A stretch of 64,000 nucleotides of DNA from Demequina lignilytica (GCF_030418305.1 NZ_JAUHPX010000006.1:124001-188000), one strand, 5' to 3'; shown: positions 43,014 through 55,504, numbered from the stretch's first letter. The notes: generated by a model from the sequence alone, not told the origin. Program-made: numbers and translations.

Positions 43014-44384
43014 TCAGTCGACGGGGTGCGCGGCGGTGAACATGCCCGCCGGGTCGTAGATGGCCTTGAGCTCCCGCAGGCGCGCCGCCGCGTCACCGAA
43101 GCCGAGCTCACGGCTCACGTCGCCGTCGACGAACGTCAGCGCGAGCGAGGGCGCGAGCCAGGCGTCCATCGCGTGGACCAGCCCGTGCACGGCCGCACGG
43201 GCCGCCGGCGCGGCCTCCGGGACGGGCACCATCGCGATGCCGCCCAGGAGATGGTCGCCGGCCAGCGAGCCCACCGCTCCCGCGCCGTCAGGGCGGCGCG
43301 ACGCCGCGCCACCGACGTGGCGGACCTCGGCGAACGACAGCCCCGGCGTCGACGTCGCGGCGGCCAGCCAGGCGTCCACCGCGTCGTCCCCGAACGAGGC
43401 CAGCATCGCGCCGGCCGATGCCGCGGGCGACGGCTCCGGCGGATCCATGTGCACGCCCACCAGCTCGCGAGCCGGGATCCGCGCGAAGGTGTCCATCTCG
43501 GGACCGAGCGCGCGCAGCGGCGCGAGGATCCCGACCGCCGCATCGTCCTCCTCGAGGACCACGCCGTCGATCACCACCACGCTGCGACCCGAGAGGAACG
43601 GCGGCAGCTCGGGCAGGGGCGGGAAGTGCATGATCCGGAGCGACGTCGAGACGCTCTCGGGTGCGGTGCGCGTCCAGTCCGCCCAGGCATGCGCCACCGC
43701 GGTGGCGTGCGTGGTGTCCCACAGCAGCATGCCCGCGAACAGGTCGGCGTAGGGCAGCAGGTCGAGCTCGAGCGAGACGACGATGCCGAAGGCTCCCGAG
43801 CCGCCTCGCACGGCCCAGAACAGCTCCGGGCTCTCGTCGGCGCTGGCGCGCACCAGGTGCCCCTCGGCGGTGACCAGCTGCACGGCGCGCACCGCGTTCA
43901 CCGCGAGACCGTGGGCGCGGGCGAGGAAGGAGACTCCGCCGCTGAGCGCGTAGCCGACCACGCCGACGTCGCCGGCGCTGCCGTGCAGCGCGGTCAGCCC
44001 GTGGGGCGTCGACTGGGCCAGCACATCGTTCCACTGGGATCCGCCGAGCACGCGCGCGGTGCGAGTCTCGGGGTCGACGGTGGCGCCCCGCATCGCGGCG
44101 AGCGAGACGAGGATCGCGCCCGACAGGTCGGAGTCCGCGAGCGCGCCGGCGCCGTGCCCGGTCGCCTGCGGCGCGACGCGCAGCCCGGTCGCGGCGGCGG
44201 CCCGCACGACCGCGACCACGTCCTCGGCGGACTCCGGACGAGCGACGGCGAAGGGTCGCTGGTCGATCGCGCGGTTCCAGGGGAGGCGGGCGGTCTCGTA
44301 GGCGGCGTCGCCGGGCAGGACGATGCGGTCGCCCAGGAGGGAGCGCAGCCGTTCGGCGGTGGTCAGGGTGTCGATGGTGCTCAT
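43014..44384 (-). CDS. FAD-binding oxidoreductase, berberine-bridge type
   Basis: 456 residues with the PCMH-type FAD domain (RPFAVARPESAEDVVAVVRAAAATGLRVAPQATGHGAGAL, histidine of GHG being the usual covalent flavin site), GSAGDVGVVGYALSGGVSFLARAHGLA and the BBE C-terminal block (RELGFGDAAARLRELKAIYDPAGMF). It probably oxidises a sugar or secondary metabolite with O2. ATG at 44384 or 44387, both weakly served by GAGAG. Divergent from a LuxR regulator that may control it. Confidence 0.9.
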   Translation of the reverse strand: MSTIDTLTTAERLRSLLGDRIVLPGDAAYETARLPWNRAIDQRPFAVARPESAEDVVAVVRAAAATGLRVAPQATGHGAGALADSDLSGAILVSLAAMRGATVDPETRTARVLGGSQWNDVLAQSTPHGLTALHGSAGDVGVVGYALSGGVSFLARAHGLAVNAVRAVQLVTAEGHLVRASADESPELFWAVRGGSGAFGIVVSLELDLLPYADLFAGMLLWDTTHATAVAHAWADWTRTAPESVSTSLRIMHFPPLPELPPFLSGRSVVVIDGVVLEEDDAAVGILAPLRALGPEMDTFARIPARELVGVHMDPPEPSPAASAGAMLASFGDDAVDAWLAAATSTPGLSFAEVRHVGGAASRRPDGAGAVGSLAGDHLLGGIAMVPVPEAAPAARAAVHGLVHAMDAWLAPSLALTFVDGDVSRELGFGDAAARLRELKAIYDPAGMFTAAHPVD

Positions 44385-44531
44385 CATGCTCTCGATTCGT
44401 GTGCAGGTCTGGTGGACGCGGATCAGCGTGCGCCCCGGGAGGGATCCGCCGCCATCCCCGGTTCGAGGGGTTTGCCGGACCCCCAGAAATGTGGGATAGC
44501 GGGATGAACCGGACAGGCGCACACTTTCCTC

Positions 44532-45671
44532 ATGCCCAGCCTCACCGGCGCCGAGCTGGCCCTCGGACGCGCGCGCAGCGACATCGACGTCATGTCACGC
44601 GCAGGACTCCCGCTCCACCGCTTCATGGACGAGGCTGCCTCGACCATCGAGCGCGTCATCCCGATCAGCGGCGGCTGCCTGTCCACCCTGGACCCCGCGA
44701 CCGCGATGGTCTCGAGCACCCGCAAGTTCGCCGGCCTGTCCGGCAACAACGCGGGCGACGTGGCCTGGGCGCACGTCGAGTACGGCGTCGAGGACCCCTC
44801 CTCGATCGAGGCGATGGTGCGGTCGGGCACCACGGCGCTGGGGATGCACCTGTCGCTGGACGGCGCTGTCGAGAGCTCCGTGCGGATGGCCGAGCTGATG
44901 CTGCCGGTGTTCGACTACCGCGACGAGGCGCGCGCGATCTTCCACGACCGCCACGGCGCGTGGGGCGCGATCTCGGTGTTCCGCGGTCGCGACGACGCGC
45001 CGTTCTCTCGCCAGGAGCTCGACTTCCTCGCCGCGATCGCACCCGCGTTCACCCGCGGCATCCGCGCGGGCCTGCTGTCGCAGCTGAGCGCCGCCGACGC
45101 CGAGCGCGCGACGGGCCCGGTGGTGATGATCATCGACAGCGCCGACCGGCTCGCGCAGTCGAGCCCGGGAGCGGCCGCCCAGCTCGAGCGGCTGTCCAAC
45201 GCGCCGAGCGCCGGCGATCCGCTCACGCTGGTGCACGCGTTGGTGGCGGCCGCCCGGCGGTACGCGCGCTGCGAGGCCGATCACCTCCCACGGATCCGGG
45301 TGCGCACCGGCGACGGGATCTGGCTGGTGCTGCACGCCGCGCCGCTGGGGGGCGCGGCGGACCGTGCGGGCGACGTCGTGGTGACCATCGAGGAGGCGCG
45401 CCCGCAGGAGGTGATGGGGCTGGTCGCCGACGCGTTCGGGCTCACCGCACGCGAGCGCGACGTGACCACCCAGGTGCTGCGCGGCGCCGACACCAAGGAG
45501 ATCGCCGCCGCGATGCACGTGTCCCCGTACACGGTCCAGGACCACCTGAAGTCGATCTTCGACAAGGCCGGCGTCGCGAGCCGCCGCGAGCTGGTCTCCC
45601 GCGTCTACTTCGATCAATACGTGCCGCGCTGGGGCGCCGAGGTCGCGCCGGGCGGGTTCTTCGCGGCGTAG
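44532..45671 (+). CDS. LuxR-family transcriptional regulator with GAF-like sensor region
   Basis: 379 residues. The N-terminal 180 residues have GAF-like features (DEAASTIERVIPISGGCLSTLDPATAMV and GAWGAISVFRGRDDAPFSRQELDFLAAIAPAF). The C-terminal LuxR helix-turn-helix is at about 310-365 (LTARERDVTTQVLRGADTKEIAAAMHVSPYTVQDHLKSIFDKAGVASRRELVSRV). No receiver aspartate domain. It is divergent from the FAD oxidoreductase; TTGCCG-17-GATAGC at 44472-44500 could be its promoter. Confidence 0.88.
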   Translation: MPSLTGAELALGRARSDIDVMSRAGLPLHRFMDEAASTIERVIPISGGCLSTLDPATAMVSSTRKFAGLSGNNAGDVAWAHVEYGVEDPSSIEAMVRSGTTALGMHLSLDGAVESSVRMAELMLPVFDYRDEARAIFHDRHGAWGAISVFRGRDDAPFSRQELDFLAAIAPAFTRGIRAGLLSQLSAADAERATGPVVMIIDSADRLAQSSPGAAAQLERLSNAPSAGDPLTLVHALVAAARRYARCEADHLPRIRVRTGDGIWLVLHAAPLGGAADRAGDVVVTIEEARPQEVMGLVADAFGLTARERDVTTQVLRGADTKEIAAAMHVSPYTVQDHLKSIFDKAGVASRRELVSRVYFDQYVPRWGAEVAPGGFFAA

Positions 45672-45702
45672 CGCGTCGCGCCGGGACGATGCGCGGGAGG
45701 GC

Positions 45703-46002
45703 TCAGGCGGTCGGCCCGACCTCGCGGTAGTGAGGAACCGGCGGCAGCTCGACGTAGAACGGGTGCAGCAGGCGGCGCCACTCCTGGTAGTCGGCTGACC
45801 CGCGGAAGCCGGCCTCGTGGTCCTCGACGGTCTCCCACTCCACGGTCAGCAGGTAGCTGCTCGGGTCCTCGATGCCGCGCTTGAGGGAGTGCGCCACGTA
45901 ACCGCGCTGGCGAGCGACGATCGGGGCCGCCGTGCGGAAGGCGGCCTCGTACTCCGCCTCGCGTCCCGGGTGGACGTGGAGGACGACCGACTCGGTGATC
46001 AC
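45703..46002 (-). CDS. Antibiotic biosynthesis monooxygenase (ABM) domain protein
   Basis: 99-residue dimeric ferredoxin-like fold protein. MITESVVLHVHPGREAEYEAAFRTAAPIVARQRGYVAH and YLLTVEWETVEDHEAGFRGSADYQEWRRLL are the two halves of an ABM domain. Such proteins can be quinone or polyketide oxygenases, or have no known activity. GTG start with GGGAGG upstream. Confidence 0.85.
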   Translation of the reverse strand: MITESVVLHVHPGREAEYEAAFRTAAPIVARQRGYVAHSLKRGIEDPSSYLLTVEWETVEDHEAGFRGSADYQEWRRLLHPFYVELPPVPHYREVGPTA

Positions 46003-46092
46003 GCGGCCTCCCGGTCCATCAGGTCCCCGCAGCGGTCGAGCACCTCGCGGAGAGGGCCACCAGTTCCCCGCAGCGAAGCGTGGCCACGGCGG

Positions 46093-46797
46093 TCAGGCCG
46101 TGGCGAGCAGGTTCTTGATCGCGGAGGTGAAGAACGCGAGGCCGTCCACGCCGGTGCGCCCGGACTCGCGCGAGTCGGGGCCGAACCCGGCCTCGACCGC
46201 GTGCTCCGGGTGCGGCATGAGGCCGACCACGTTGCCGCGCTCGTTGGTGATGCCGGCGATGTCGCGACGCGAGCCGTTCGGGTTCCAGCCCACGTAGCGG
46301 AACGCGACGCGGCCCTCGGCCTCGAGCATGTCGAGGGTCTTCTCGTCCGCGACGTACTGGCCGTCCTGGTTCTTGAGCGGGATGACGATCTCCTCGCCCT
46401 CCCGGTACTCCGCGGTCCACGCCGTCTCCGCGTTCTCGACGCGCAGGACCTGGTCGCGGCAGATGAAGTGCAGGTGCTCGTTCTTGATCATCGAGCCCGG
46501 CAGCAGGTGGACCTCGGTCAGCACCTGGAACCCGTTGCAGATGCCCAGCACGGGCATGCCGCCGTGGGCCGCGTCGACCACCTTGTCCATGATCGGCGCG
46601 AAGCGGGCGATCGCGCCGGCGCGCAGGTAGTCGCCGTAGGAGAAGCCGCCCGGCAGCACGATCGCGTCGACCTCCTTGAGGTCGGCGTCGTTGTGCCACA
46701 GCGGGACCGCCTCCGCGCCGGCGAGCCGGACCGCGCGCGAGGCGTCGCGGTCGTCGAGCGTGCCGGGGAAGGTGACGACGCCGATGCGCGCGGTCAC
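46093..46797 (-). CDS. purQ: Phosphoribosylformylglycinamidine synthase subunit PurQ
   Basis: 234-residue class I glutamine amidotransferase that supplies ammonia to PurL. The nucleophile cysteine is in [11 protein letters not shown] (near 98) and the catalytic histidine in [11 protein letters not shown] (near 201). [20 protein letters not shown] is the standard PurQ N-terminus. GTG start shares GTGA with the purS stop. Confidence 0.96.
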   Translation of the reverse strand: MTARIGVVTFPGTLDDRDASRAVRLAGAEAVPLWHNDADLKEVDAIVLPGGFSYGDYLRAGAIARFAPIMDKVVDAAHGGMPVLGICNGFQVLTEVHLLPGSMIKNEHLHFICRDQVLRVENAETAWTAEYREGEEIVIPLKNQDGQYVADEKTLDMLEAEGRVAFRYVGWNPNGSRRDIAGITNERGNVVGLMPHPEHAVEAGFGPDSRESGRTGVDGLAFFTSAIKNLLATA

Positions 46798-47054
46798 GCG
46801 TGCTCCTCGGCCATCACCGTGACCTCGACGACGTCCTCGATGACCGGGTTGCTCAGCAGCGTCTCGGCGGCCGTGCGGACGTCGGCGAGCACCGCGTCCG
46901 TCACCTCGCCGTCGACGGTGAGCTCGAAGCGCTTGCCCTGGCGGACCTGCGCGATGCCGTCGAAGCCGAGGCGCGGGAGCGCGGCACCGACCGCCTTGCC
47001 CTGCGGGTCGAGGATCTCGGGCTTGGGCATGACGTGAACGAGGATCGTGGCCAT
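46794..47054 (-). CDS. purS: Phosphoribosylformylglycinamidine synthase subunit PurS
   Basis: 86-residue small subunit that bridges PurL and Pur[41 protein letters not shown] matches the family. TAGACT (47062-47067) ends seven bases before the ATG, suggesting a leaderless purSQ mRNA. purL lies 22 kb away on the same strand. Confidence 0.95.
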   Translation of the reverse strand: MATILVHVMPKPEILDPQGKAVGAALPRLGFDGIAQVRQGKRFELTVDGEVTDAVLADVRTAAETLLSNPVIEDVVEVTVMAEEHA

Positions 47055-47116
47055 GGCCCGCAGTCTACCGGCGCGCGCGGCGGTACAGTGGTCCGCCCGT
47101 TCGTGAAGGAGGCCCC

Positions 47117-47824
47117 GTGAACCAGCTGCTGACGTCCGTCGCCACCGACGAGCTGCTGGCGAGCGCTCTCGGCACCCTGCGCATCGTCCTGGAGTACCTC
47201 GGCACCGTCGCGTTCGCCGTCTCCGGGGCGGTCGCGGCGAGCCGTCGCCGCATGGACCTGGTGGGCGCCGTGGTCCTCGCCTCCCTGGTCGCCGTGGGCG
47301 GCGGGACGATGCGCGACCTCCTGCTCCGGCAGCCCGTCTTCTGGATCGAGAACCCCACGCTGGTGCTGGTCGCCGTGGCGACCGCGCTGGCGATCGCGCC
47401 GGTCGCCCGGCGGCGGGACATCGGCGCCCTCGCCCGCCACCGGATCGTCGAGTACTCCGACGCCGCGGGCCTCGCGATCTTCGTCGTGATCGGCACCGGC
47501 ATCGCCCTCGACGCGGGTGCGAGCCCGGTCGCTGCGATGATCGTGGGCGTCGCCAACGGCGTCGGCGGCGGCATCCTGCGCGACCTGTTCGCGGCGCAGG
47601 TGCCCGAGGTGTTCTGGAACGGCCAGCTCTACGCCACCGCGGCGCTGGCGGGGGCGGTGACGCTGTGGGCGCTGTGGGCGCTGCGCCTGCCCGCGGAGGT
47701 GGTGTTCTGGGTGCCGCTGCTGGTGATCGTGCTGCTGCGCGTGCTGTCGCTCACGCGCGGCTGGGGCGTGCCCTCGGTGGCCGTGGTCCAGAAGCGCGAG
47801 CTGCAGACCGAGTCCCACGCCTAG
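47117..47824 (+). CDS. Trimeric intracellular cation channel (TRIC/UPF0126) family membrane protein
   Basis: 235 residues with seven membrane helices formed from two repeats. The repeated family motif is GAVAASRRRMDLVGAVVLASLVAVGGGTMRDLLL and then GVANGVGGGILRDLFAAQVPEVFW. Bacterial members have been shown to conduct K+ or related cations; some are thought to move glycine. AAGGAGG precedes the GTG start. A TACAGT hexamer at 47084-47089 is a likely -10. Confidence 0.9.
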   Translation: MNQLLTSVATDELLASALGTLRIVLEYLGTVAFAVSGAVAASRRRMDLVGAVVLASLVAVGGGTMRDLLLRQPVFWIENPTLVLVAVATALAIAPVARRRDIGALARHRIVEYSDAAGLAIFVVIGTGIALDAGASPVAAMIVGVANGVGGGILRDLFAAQVPEVFWNGQLYATAALAGAVTLWALWALRLPAEVVFWVPLLVIVLLRVLSLTRGWGVPSVAVVQKRELQTESHA

Positions 47825-47827
47825 GGG

Positions 47828-48283
47828 TCAGCAGGCCCACCAGTTTTCGAGCTCCGTGCGCGTCAGCCAGGTCGACAGGTCGCCAGAGTCGGACTCCCAG
47901 TAGGCGAGCGCCCCCTCGAAGATCACGAGCGTCCCGCGATCATCGCCGGGACCAGGCGCGACGACGGCCGGCACGAATGCCACCGGCTCAGCCATGGCCG
48001 CGGCATGGAACGCGCCTATCGGGTCGGCCGGCAGCTCGTCGACGTTCGCGGGACGGTAGGGGTACCAGGGCGCGCCGTCCCACGTCAGGACCTCGTTGCC
48101 ACATGCCGGGTAGTAGAGGACTCCGGTCTCGAGCTGGAGGGCATCGCCGGGCACCCCCAGATCGAGGGTCTCGTCATACTCGACCCCGCCGCCCGTCTCG
48201 GGAGACGCGCAGGCGGTCAGCAGCGTGCCGAGCACGAGCGCGGCGATCACGGCGACCACCGCGGCGACCTGCTTCCTTGCCAT
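47828..48283 (-). CDS. Lipoprotein of unknown function
   Basis: 151 residues. Signal peptide MARKQVAAVVAVIAALVLGTLLTAC with the lipid cysteine at 25, then an acidic, Trp/Tyr-rich mature domain with cysteines at YYPACGN and at the C-terminal residue (NWWAC). No family recognised. AGGAGG lies seven bases before the ATG. Three bases from the convergent TRIC gene. Confidence 0.75.
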   Translation of the reverse strand: MARKQVAAVVAVIAALVLGTLLTACASPETGGGVEYDETLDLGVPGDALQLETGVLYYPACGNEVLTWDGAPWYPYRPANVDELPADPIGAFHAAAMAEPVAFVPAVVAPGPGDDRGTLVIFEGALAYWESDSGDLSTWLTRTELENWWAC

Positions 48284-48348
48284 CGCACACCTCCTGCCAT
48301 GATCGACGTACGCGTCGACCGTAGCGTTGGGGGCGGACGCGCGTGAGG

Positions 48349-48810
48349 CTACTCGGCGGCGCCGGCGAGCGTGGCGGTGAACGTCTCGCCCTGGTCGCCC
48401 GTGATGAGGCAGGCGATCTGACGGTCGCCCGCGTCCCAGGTGTCCTGGCTCGGGTAGAGCGAGAAGAGGCTGAGGCGCGACTCGTCGTAGGACAGCCCCA
48501 CGAAGGTCCCGAACGCGTCGTAGCAGGTCTGGTCGGCCTCCGTCAGGATCCCGTCGGTGTACTCGGCGGCGGTGGTGTCGGCGGCGTAGTACACCTCGGC
48601 CTCGTGGGGCTCCGCGCAGTCGACCGTGGGGAGCACCCCGACCTCGCCCTCCTCGCCGTCGGCGACCCCCGAGAGGTCGTCCAGGTGCTCGATGCACTGG
48701 CCGGTGGCGAGCTGCATCGCGGCCACGTCCTCCTCGGTGGTGCCGAACAGCGACGAGCAGCCGGCGAGCGTCAGGGCGAGCACGGAGGCCAGGGCGATGG
48801 GTCGAAGCAC
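48349..48810 (-). CDS. Lipoprotein with septum-formation-type domain
   Basis: 153 residues. Lipobox LAGC (C18). The mature part has the cysteine pattern and CAEPHEAEVYYAADTTA block of the septum-formation family (PF13845 type), with LATGQCIE before and YPSQDTWDAGDRQIACLI after. Function in the cell is unproven. GGAGAG precedes a GTG start. Similar proteins are at 61349 and 61969. Confidence 0.8.
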   Translation of the reverse strand: MLRPIALASVLALTLAGCSSLFGTTEEDVAAMQLATGQCIEHLDDLSGVADGEEGEVGVLPTVDCAEPHEAEVYYAADTTAAEYTDGILTEADQTCYDAFGTFVGLSYDESRLSLFSLYPSQDTWDAGDRQIACLITGDQGETFTATLAGAAE

Positions 48811-48883
48811 GAATTCTCTCCTCAGCGGGGTGGCGGTGGCATCAATGTAGCGTCATCGCCGTGCCCGACGCGACAAACGTGCG

Positions 48884-49780
48884 TCAGTGCTTCGCGAGCC
48901 GGTCGAACGCCTCGAGATAGCGGTCGCGGGTGCGGGCGACCACGTCGGCGGGCAGCGCGGGCGGCGGCGCGTCCGAGCGCTTGTCCCAGCCGGACGCCGG
49001 CGAGGTCAGCCAGTCGCGGACGAACTGCTTGTCGTAGCTGGGCTGCGCGTGGCCCGGCTCCCATTCGTCCGCGGGCCAGAAGCGGGAGCTGTCGGGCGTG
49101 AGGACCTCGTCGCCCAGGACGATCGCGCCGGAGCCGTCGCGACCGAACTCGAACTTGGTGTCGGCGAGGATGATGCCCTTCGCGGCCGCGATCTCGTGCG
49201 CGCGGCTGTACAGCGCGAGGGTCAGGTCGCGGAGCGCCTCGGCGTCCTCGCGGCCGATCAGCGCGACCACCGCGTCGAAGTCGACGTTCTCGTCGTGCTC
49301 GCCCACCTCGGCCTTGGTCGCGGGGGTGAAGATCGGCTCGGGCAGGCGCGAGCCGTCCACGAGGCCCGGGGGCAGCGGGATGCCGCAGACCGTGCCGGAC
49401 TGCTCGTACTCGACCAGGCCGGAGCCGGTCAGGTAGCCGCGGGCCACGCACTCCACGGGGAACATGTCGAGCCGCTGGCAGACCATCGCGCGGCCCTCGA
49501 CCTCCGCGGGAACGGGGGCCTCGACGGTGTGGTTGGGGACGATGTCCAGCATCTGGTCGAACCACCACAGGCTCAGCCCGGTGAGGATGCCGCCCTTGCC
49601 CGGGATCTCGGTGGGCAGCACCCAGTCGTAGGCGCTGATGCGGTCGGACGCGACCACGAGCACCACGTCGCCGCGCGGGTGGGGCTCGGTCGGCTCGTAG
49701 AGGTCGCGCACCTTGCCCGAGTAGACGTGGGTCCAGCCCTCGAGCTCGAGGTGCTGCGGCGGGGTGGCGTGGCCGGGCAT
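48884..49780 (-). CDS. purC: Phosphoribosylaminoimidazole-succinocarboxamide synthase (SAICAR synthetase)
   Basis: 298 residues, full length. Adds aspartate to CAIR. Diagnostic blocks: [82 protein letters not shown] and [17 protein letters not shown]. The ATG overlaps the purD stop by one base (TGATG), so purD-purC is one translational unit. Confidence 0.97.
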   Translation of the reverse strand: MPGHATPPQHLELEGWTHVYSGKVRDLYEPTEPHPRGDVVLVVASDRISAYDWVLPTEIPGKGGILTGLSLWWFDQMLDIVPNHTVEAPVPAEVEGRAMVCQRLDMFPVECVARGYLTGSGLVEYEQSGTVCGIPLPPGLVDGSRLPEPIFTPATKAEVGEHDENVDFDAVVALIGREDAEALRDLTLALYSRAHEIAAAKGIILADTKFEFGRDGSGAIVLGDEVLTPDSSRFWPADEWEPGHAQPSYDKQFVRDWLTSPASGWDKRSDAPPPALPADVVARTRDRYLEAFDRLAKH

Positions 49781-51057
49781 CAGGCCTCCAGGAGGTTCTC
49801 GCCGGCGGCGGCGCGCGCCGCGATGTCGCTGCGGTGATGGCTCCCCGGGAGGACGATGCGGGACACCCCCGCGTAGGCCCGCTCGCGGGCCTCGGCCAGG
49901 TCGGCTCCCAGCGCGGTCACCGACAGCACGCGACCGCCGGCGCTGACGAGCGCGCCGGCGGCGTCGAGCGCCGTGCCCGCGTGGAGCACGTGAACCGTGT
50001 CGACCTGCTCGGCCTCGTCGATGCCGGTGATCGGGTCGCCCTTGCGGGGGGTGTCCGGGTAGTTCTGGGCGGCGACCACGACCGTGACCGCCGAGTCGTC
50101 CCGCCACTCGAGCGGCGGGAGCTCGGCGAGGCGCCCCTCGGCGGCGGCGAGCAGCACGCCCGCGAGCGGGGTCGCGAGCCGCGCCAGGACCACCTGGGTC
50201 TCCGGATCGCCGAAGCGCGCGTTGAACTCGACCACCCGGGTGCCCTTCGAGGTGAGCGCGAGGCCGCAGTACAGCACGCCGACGAAGGGCGTGCCGCGGC
50301 GCGCCATCTCGTCGACCGTGGGCTGCGCGACGGTGCGGACCACCTCGTCCACCAGGCCCTCGGGGGCCCACGGCAGGGGGGTGTACGCACCCATGCCGCC
50401 GGTGTTCGGGCCGGCGTCCGCGTCGAGCGCGCGCTTGAAGTCCTGGGCGGGCTGGAGGGGGACCACCGAGGCGCCGTCGCAGAGGCAGAACAGGCTCACC
50501 TCGGGGCCGTCGAGGAAGTCCTCGACCACGATCCGTCCGCCGGCATCGAGGATGGAGGTGCCGTGCGCGAGCGCCTCGTCACGGTCGGAGGTGACCACCA
50601 CGCCCTTGCCGGCGGCGAGGCCGTCGTCCTTCACCACATGCGGCGCGCCGAACGTGTCGAGGGCGGTCTCGAGCTGGTCGAGGGTCTCGCACACGAGCGG
50701 GTCGGCCGTCGGGACGTCCGCGGCCGCCATGATCTCCTTGGCGAAGGCCTTCGAGCCCTCGAGCATCGCGGCGTCGGCGCTGGGGCCGAACACCGGGATG
50801 CCGGCCGCGCGGACCGCGTCGGAGACGCCGGCGACCAGGGGCGCCTCGGGGCCCACCACGACCAGGTCCGCTCCCAGCTCGGTCGCGAGGGCGGCGACGG
50901 CGGCGCCGTCGAGGGCGTCGACCTGGTGCAGGGTCGCGACGGACGCGATGCCGGGGTTGCCGGGGGCCGCGTGGAGCTGCGCGACGGCGGGATCGAGGGA
51001 CAGGGCGCGGGCGAGCGCGTGCTCGCGCGCGCCGGAGCCGACGAGGAGGATGATCAC
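49780..51057 (-). CDS. purD: Phosphoribosylamine--glycine ligase (GAR synthetase)
   Basis: 425 residues of ATP-grasp fold. [79 protein letters not shown] and [13 protein letters not shown] are all standard. TAGACT (51065-51070) ends seven bases before the GTG at 51057, the leaderless pattern that decides this start; another GTG lies six bases upstream. Confidence 0.97.
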   Translation of the reverse strand: MIILLVGSGAREHALARALSLDPAVAQLHAAPGNPGIASVATLHQVDALDGAAVAALATELGADLVVVGPEAPLVAGVSDAVRAAGIPVFGPSADAAMLEGSKAFAKEIMAAADVPTADPLVCETLDQLETALDTFGAPHVVKDDGLAAGKGVVVTSDRDEALAHGTSILDAGGRIVVEDFLDGPEVSLFCLCDGASVVPLQPAQDFKRALDADAGPNTGGMGAYTPLPWAPEGLVDEVVRTVAQPTVDEMARRGTPFVGVLYCGLALTSKGTRVVEFNARFGDPETQVVLARLATPLAGVLLAAAEGRLAELPPLEWRDDSAVTVVVAAQNYPDTPRKGDPITGIDEAEQVDTVHVLHAGTALDAAGALVSAGGRVLSVTALGADLAEARERAYAGVSRIVLPGSHHRSDIAARAAAGENLLEA

Positions 51058-51144
51058 GCCCACGAGTCTAGGCGTTCGGCCCCGCCCGCCCGACGGTTCC
51101 ATGACGCGCGGGCGACGGCGGGGGGAGGGCACCCGTATCGGGCA

Positions 51145-51162
51145 TTCCACTCTGGAGTGGAA
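51145..51162. promoter_or_regulatory. Inverted repeat upstream of the ArsR-type gene
   Basis: TTCCACTC-TG-GAGTGGAA, perfect 8-base arms with a 2-base centre, 120 bases upstream of the ArsR-type start and between it and the divergent purD promoter. Probably an operator for a dimeric winged-helix regulator. Confidence 0.55.
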
Positions 51163-51282
51163 CAGCCGGAACGCGAACGCGCCTCCTCCGCGATCGGGGA
51201 TGGCGTGCCCGACGTCCACAGGGTCTGCCGTGCGGCACCCTCCTCCGGCAGGCTCGACCTCAACGCCGGGGAAGGGAAGGCG

Positions 51283-51589
51283 ATGGATCCAGAGCTCGAG
51301 GCCCAGCTCCTGACACAGGAACGAGACGCCCGCCTCTGGGCCGCCCTGTCCCACCCCGCCCGCCGGGCCGTGCTCGAATGGCTGGACGTCGGTCCTGCCA
51401 CCGCGACCGACCTCGCGGGGTCGATCTCGGCCCGCTTCGGGGTCCGCAGATCCCGCGCCTCACAGCATCTCAGGGCCCTTGCGGCCGCGGGCCTGGTGCG
51501 CGTCATCCACGACGGATCCGAGCGGTGGTACGCGATCGCCGACGACGCGGCACTCCCGGTCGCGCGCTGGCTGCGCGACCGGGGCCTGA

Positions 51590-51615
<26 letters not shown>
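51283..51615 (+). CDS. ArsR-type winged-helix transcriptional regulator
   Basis: 110 residues. [68 protein letters not shown] is a complete ArsR-type winged helix. No cysteine pair for metal sensing is seen, so the signal is unlikely to be arsenic. The ATG is preceded by GAAGGGAAGG. Its 3' end overlaps the convergent purA 3' end by 26 bases. Divergent from purD. Confidence 0.85.
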
Positions 51616-52882
<1,267 letters not shown>

Positions 52883-53002
52883 TCCGCCCTCCCCTCGCCT
52901 GGGACGTCCCCAGGACTTGAACGCTTGCCGGGACGCACAGGCCCCCGACGATTATCGGCACGGACGGGCGCGGGCTGAACCGCGCATCGTCCCCGAACGT
53001 GC

Positions 53003-53038
53003 GGAGACCTCCGCAGTCATGCGACCGCGGAGGTCTCC
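53003..53038 (-). terminator. Hairpin after fbaA
   Basis: GGAGACCTCCGC and GCGGAGGTCTCC form a perfect 12-bp stem with a 12-base loop, 17 bases past the fbaA stop. The dispersed word at 52983 follows it. Confidence 0.7.
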
Positions 53039-53054
53039 CTCACGTGACGGTCGG

Positions 53055-54074
<1,020 letters not shown>

Positions 54075-54156
54075 GGGTTGCTCCTGACATTCATTTGTGC
54101 GGATGGAACCGCCGTCCATTCTGTCAGATAACACGGGGGTCAGGGTGGCGAAGGTC

Positions 54157-54795
54157 CTACTGGTGCCCCGCCTCCACGTCGGCGTGCTGGCGGACCCAGG
54201 AGTGCATCGCGATCGCCGCCGCCGCTCCCGCGTTGATGGACCGCGTCGAGCCGTACTGCCCGATCGCCACCGTGGCGACCGCGGCCTCCCGGACCGCGTC
54301 CGACAGCCCCACCGACTCCTGCCCGAAGACCAGGACGCACTCTCGCGGAAGGGCGTAGGTCTCGAGCGGGACGGAGCCGGGAAGGTTGTCGATCCCGATC
54401 ACCGGGAGGGACGATGCGGCGGCCCAGTCGGCGAGGTCCGTGACCGTCGGGTGGTGACGGACGTGCTGATACCGGTCGGTGACCATCGCCCCGCGGCGGT
54501 TCCACCGCCGGTTGCCGACGATGTGCACCTGGGCCGCGAGGAACGCGTTGGCGGTGCGCACCACGGAGCCGATGTTGAGGTCGTGCTGCCAGTTCTCGAT
54601 CGCGACGTGGAACGGGTGCCGCCGGGCGTCGAGGTCGGCGACGATCGCCTCGTGTCGCCAGTACCGGTACCGGTCGACCACGTTGCGGCGGTCGCCGTGG
54701 GCGAGCAGCTCCGGGTCGAGCCGAGGATCCGCTGGCCACGGGCCGTCCCACGGGCCCACGCCGTGCGCGGGCTCGAGATCGCTGGGCTGGTCCAC
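54157..54795 (-). CDS. SpoU/TrmH-family RNA 2'-O-methyltransferase
   Basis: 212 residues of the SPOUT knot fold. Three SpoU motifs are visible: HDLNIGSVVRTANAF (motif 1), CVLVFGQESVGLSDAV (motif 2) and GSTRSINAGAAAAIAMHSW (motif 3). Target RNA, tRNA or rRNA, cannot be told. TACGCT (54802-54807) ends six bases before the GTG, a leaderless start; longer in-frame reading runs into the neighbouring gene. Confidence 0.9.
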   Translation of the reverse strand: MDQPSDLEPAHGVGPWDGPWPADPRLDPELLAHGDRRNVVDRYRYWRHEAIVADLDARRHPFHVAIENWQHDLNIGSVVRTANAFLAAQVHIVGNRRWNRRGAMVTDRYQHVRHHPTVTDLADWAAASSLPVIGIDNLPGSVPLETYALPRECVLVFGQESVGLSDAVREAAVATVAIGQYGSTRSINAGAAAAIAMHSWVRQHADVEAGHQ

Positions 54796-54808
54796 GGTCC
54801 GAGCGTAG

Positions 54809-55504
54809 TCACGAGCCGAGGGTCCGCACCTCCGCCCGATCCACCTTGCGGCCGAGCGAGATGTCCGCGCGCTGACCGGCGGCACGGCCGTCGAGCCAGC
54901 CTTCGGGCGAGGTGATCGCTCGCGGGCGGCCCGCCTTGAGGTTCGGGAACATCTCCCGGAACGCGCCCTCGACCACGACCGCGCGATCGGCGAGAACGAG
55001 CGCCGATCCCGTCCCCTGCTGCTCCGCGTCCCGCAGCGCGCCGGCGTAGAAGTCCTGGAGCCGCAGCCCGACGGCAGCGGCGAAGGCCATGGCGAACGAC
55101 TTGCGCCGTGACACCGACCCTCCCGCGGCCGCCATCTCGAGGCGCATCGCGGGCACCAGCGTGTCGATGAGCGCGGCGACCATGGAGAGGTCCGACGCGA
55201 AGCCGACCAGCACCAGGCGCCCGTTCGGATACCGCACGCCCTCGCAGCTGAACACCGCGGCGATCCGGAACGCCAGGTGCTGCTGATCGAGGATGTACGG
55301 CGCCGAGAACGCGAACACCCGCTGCGTCGGCCGCGCCGCCTCATCGGCGGACATCCGCACGCCGGCCTCGTCGATGGCAAGGCGCACCATCAGCCTCTCC
55401 GCGCGTTCGCGCGCCCGCTCCCTCTCCTCGGGATACGGCGATCCACCGTCGGCGATCGCCAGCAAGGTGCGGGTCCGGTCGAGCAGCTGCTCGTGAGTCG
55501 CCAT
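54809..55504 (-). CDS. DUF2786 domain protein
   Basis: 231 residues. The N-terminal 50 residues (LLDRTRTLLAIADGGSPYPEERERARERAERLMVRLAIDEAGV) match the DUF2786 helical domain. The rest (about 60-200) is a conserved partner domain of unknown function. No catalytic motif recognised. Start ATG at 55504; the upstream sequence has GGGGGG-type purines. Confidence 0.75.
   Translation of the reverse strand: MATHEQLLDRTRTLLAIADGGSPYPEERERARERAERLMVRLAIDEAGVRMSADEAARPTQRVFAFSAPYILDQQHLAFRIAAVFSCEGVRYPNGRLVLVGFASDLSMVAALIDTLVPAMRLEMAAAGGSVSRRKSFAMAFAAAVGLRLQDFYAGALRDAEQQGTGSALVLADRAVVVEGAFREMFPNLKAGRPRAITSPEGWLDGRAAGQRADISLGRKVDRAEVRTLGS

Noticed and set aside
43010..43025. Hairpin CCCGTC-AGTC-GACGGG between the LLM and FAD oxidase genes as a terminator
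   Set aside because: Only a 6-bp stem without a T-run and partly inside the FAD gene; too weak to list.
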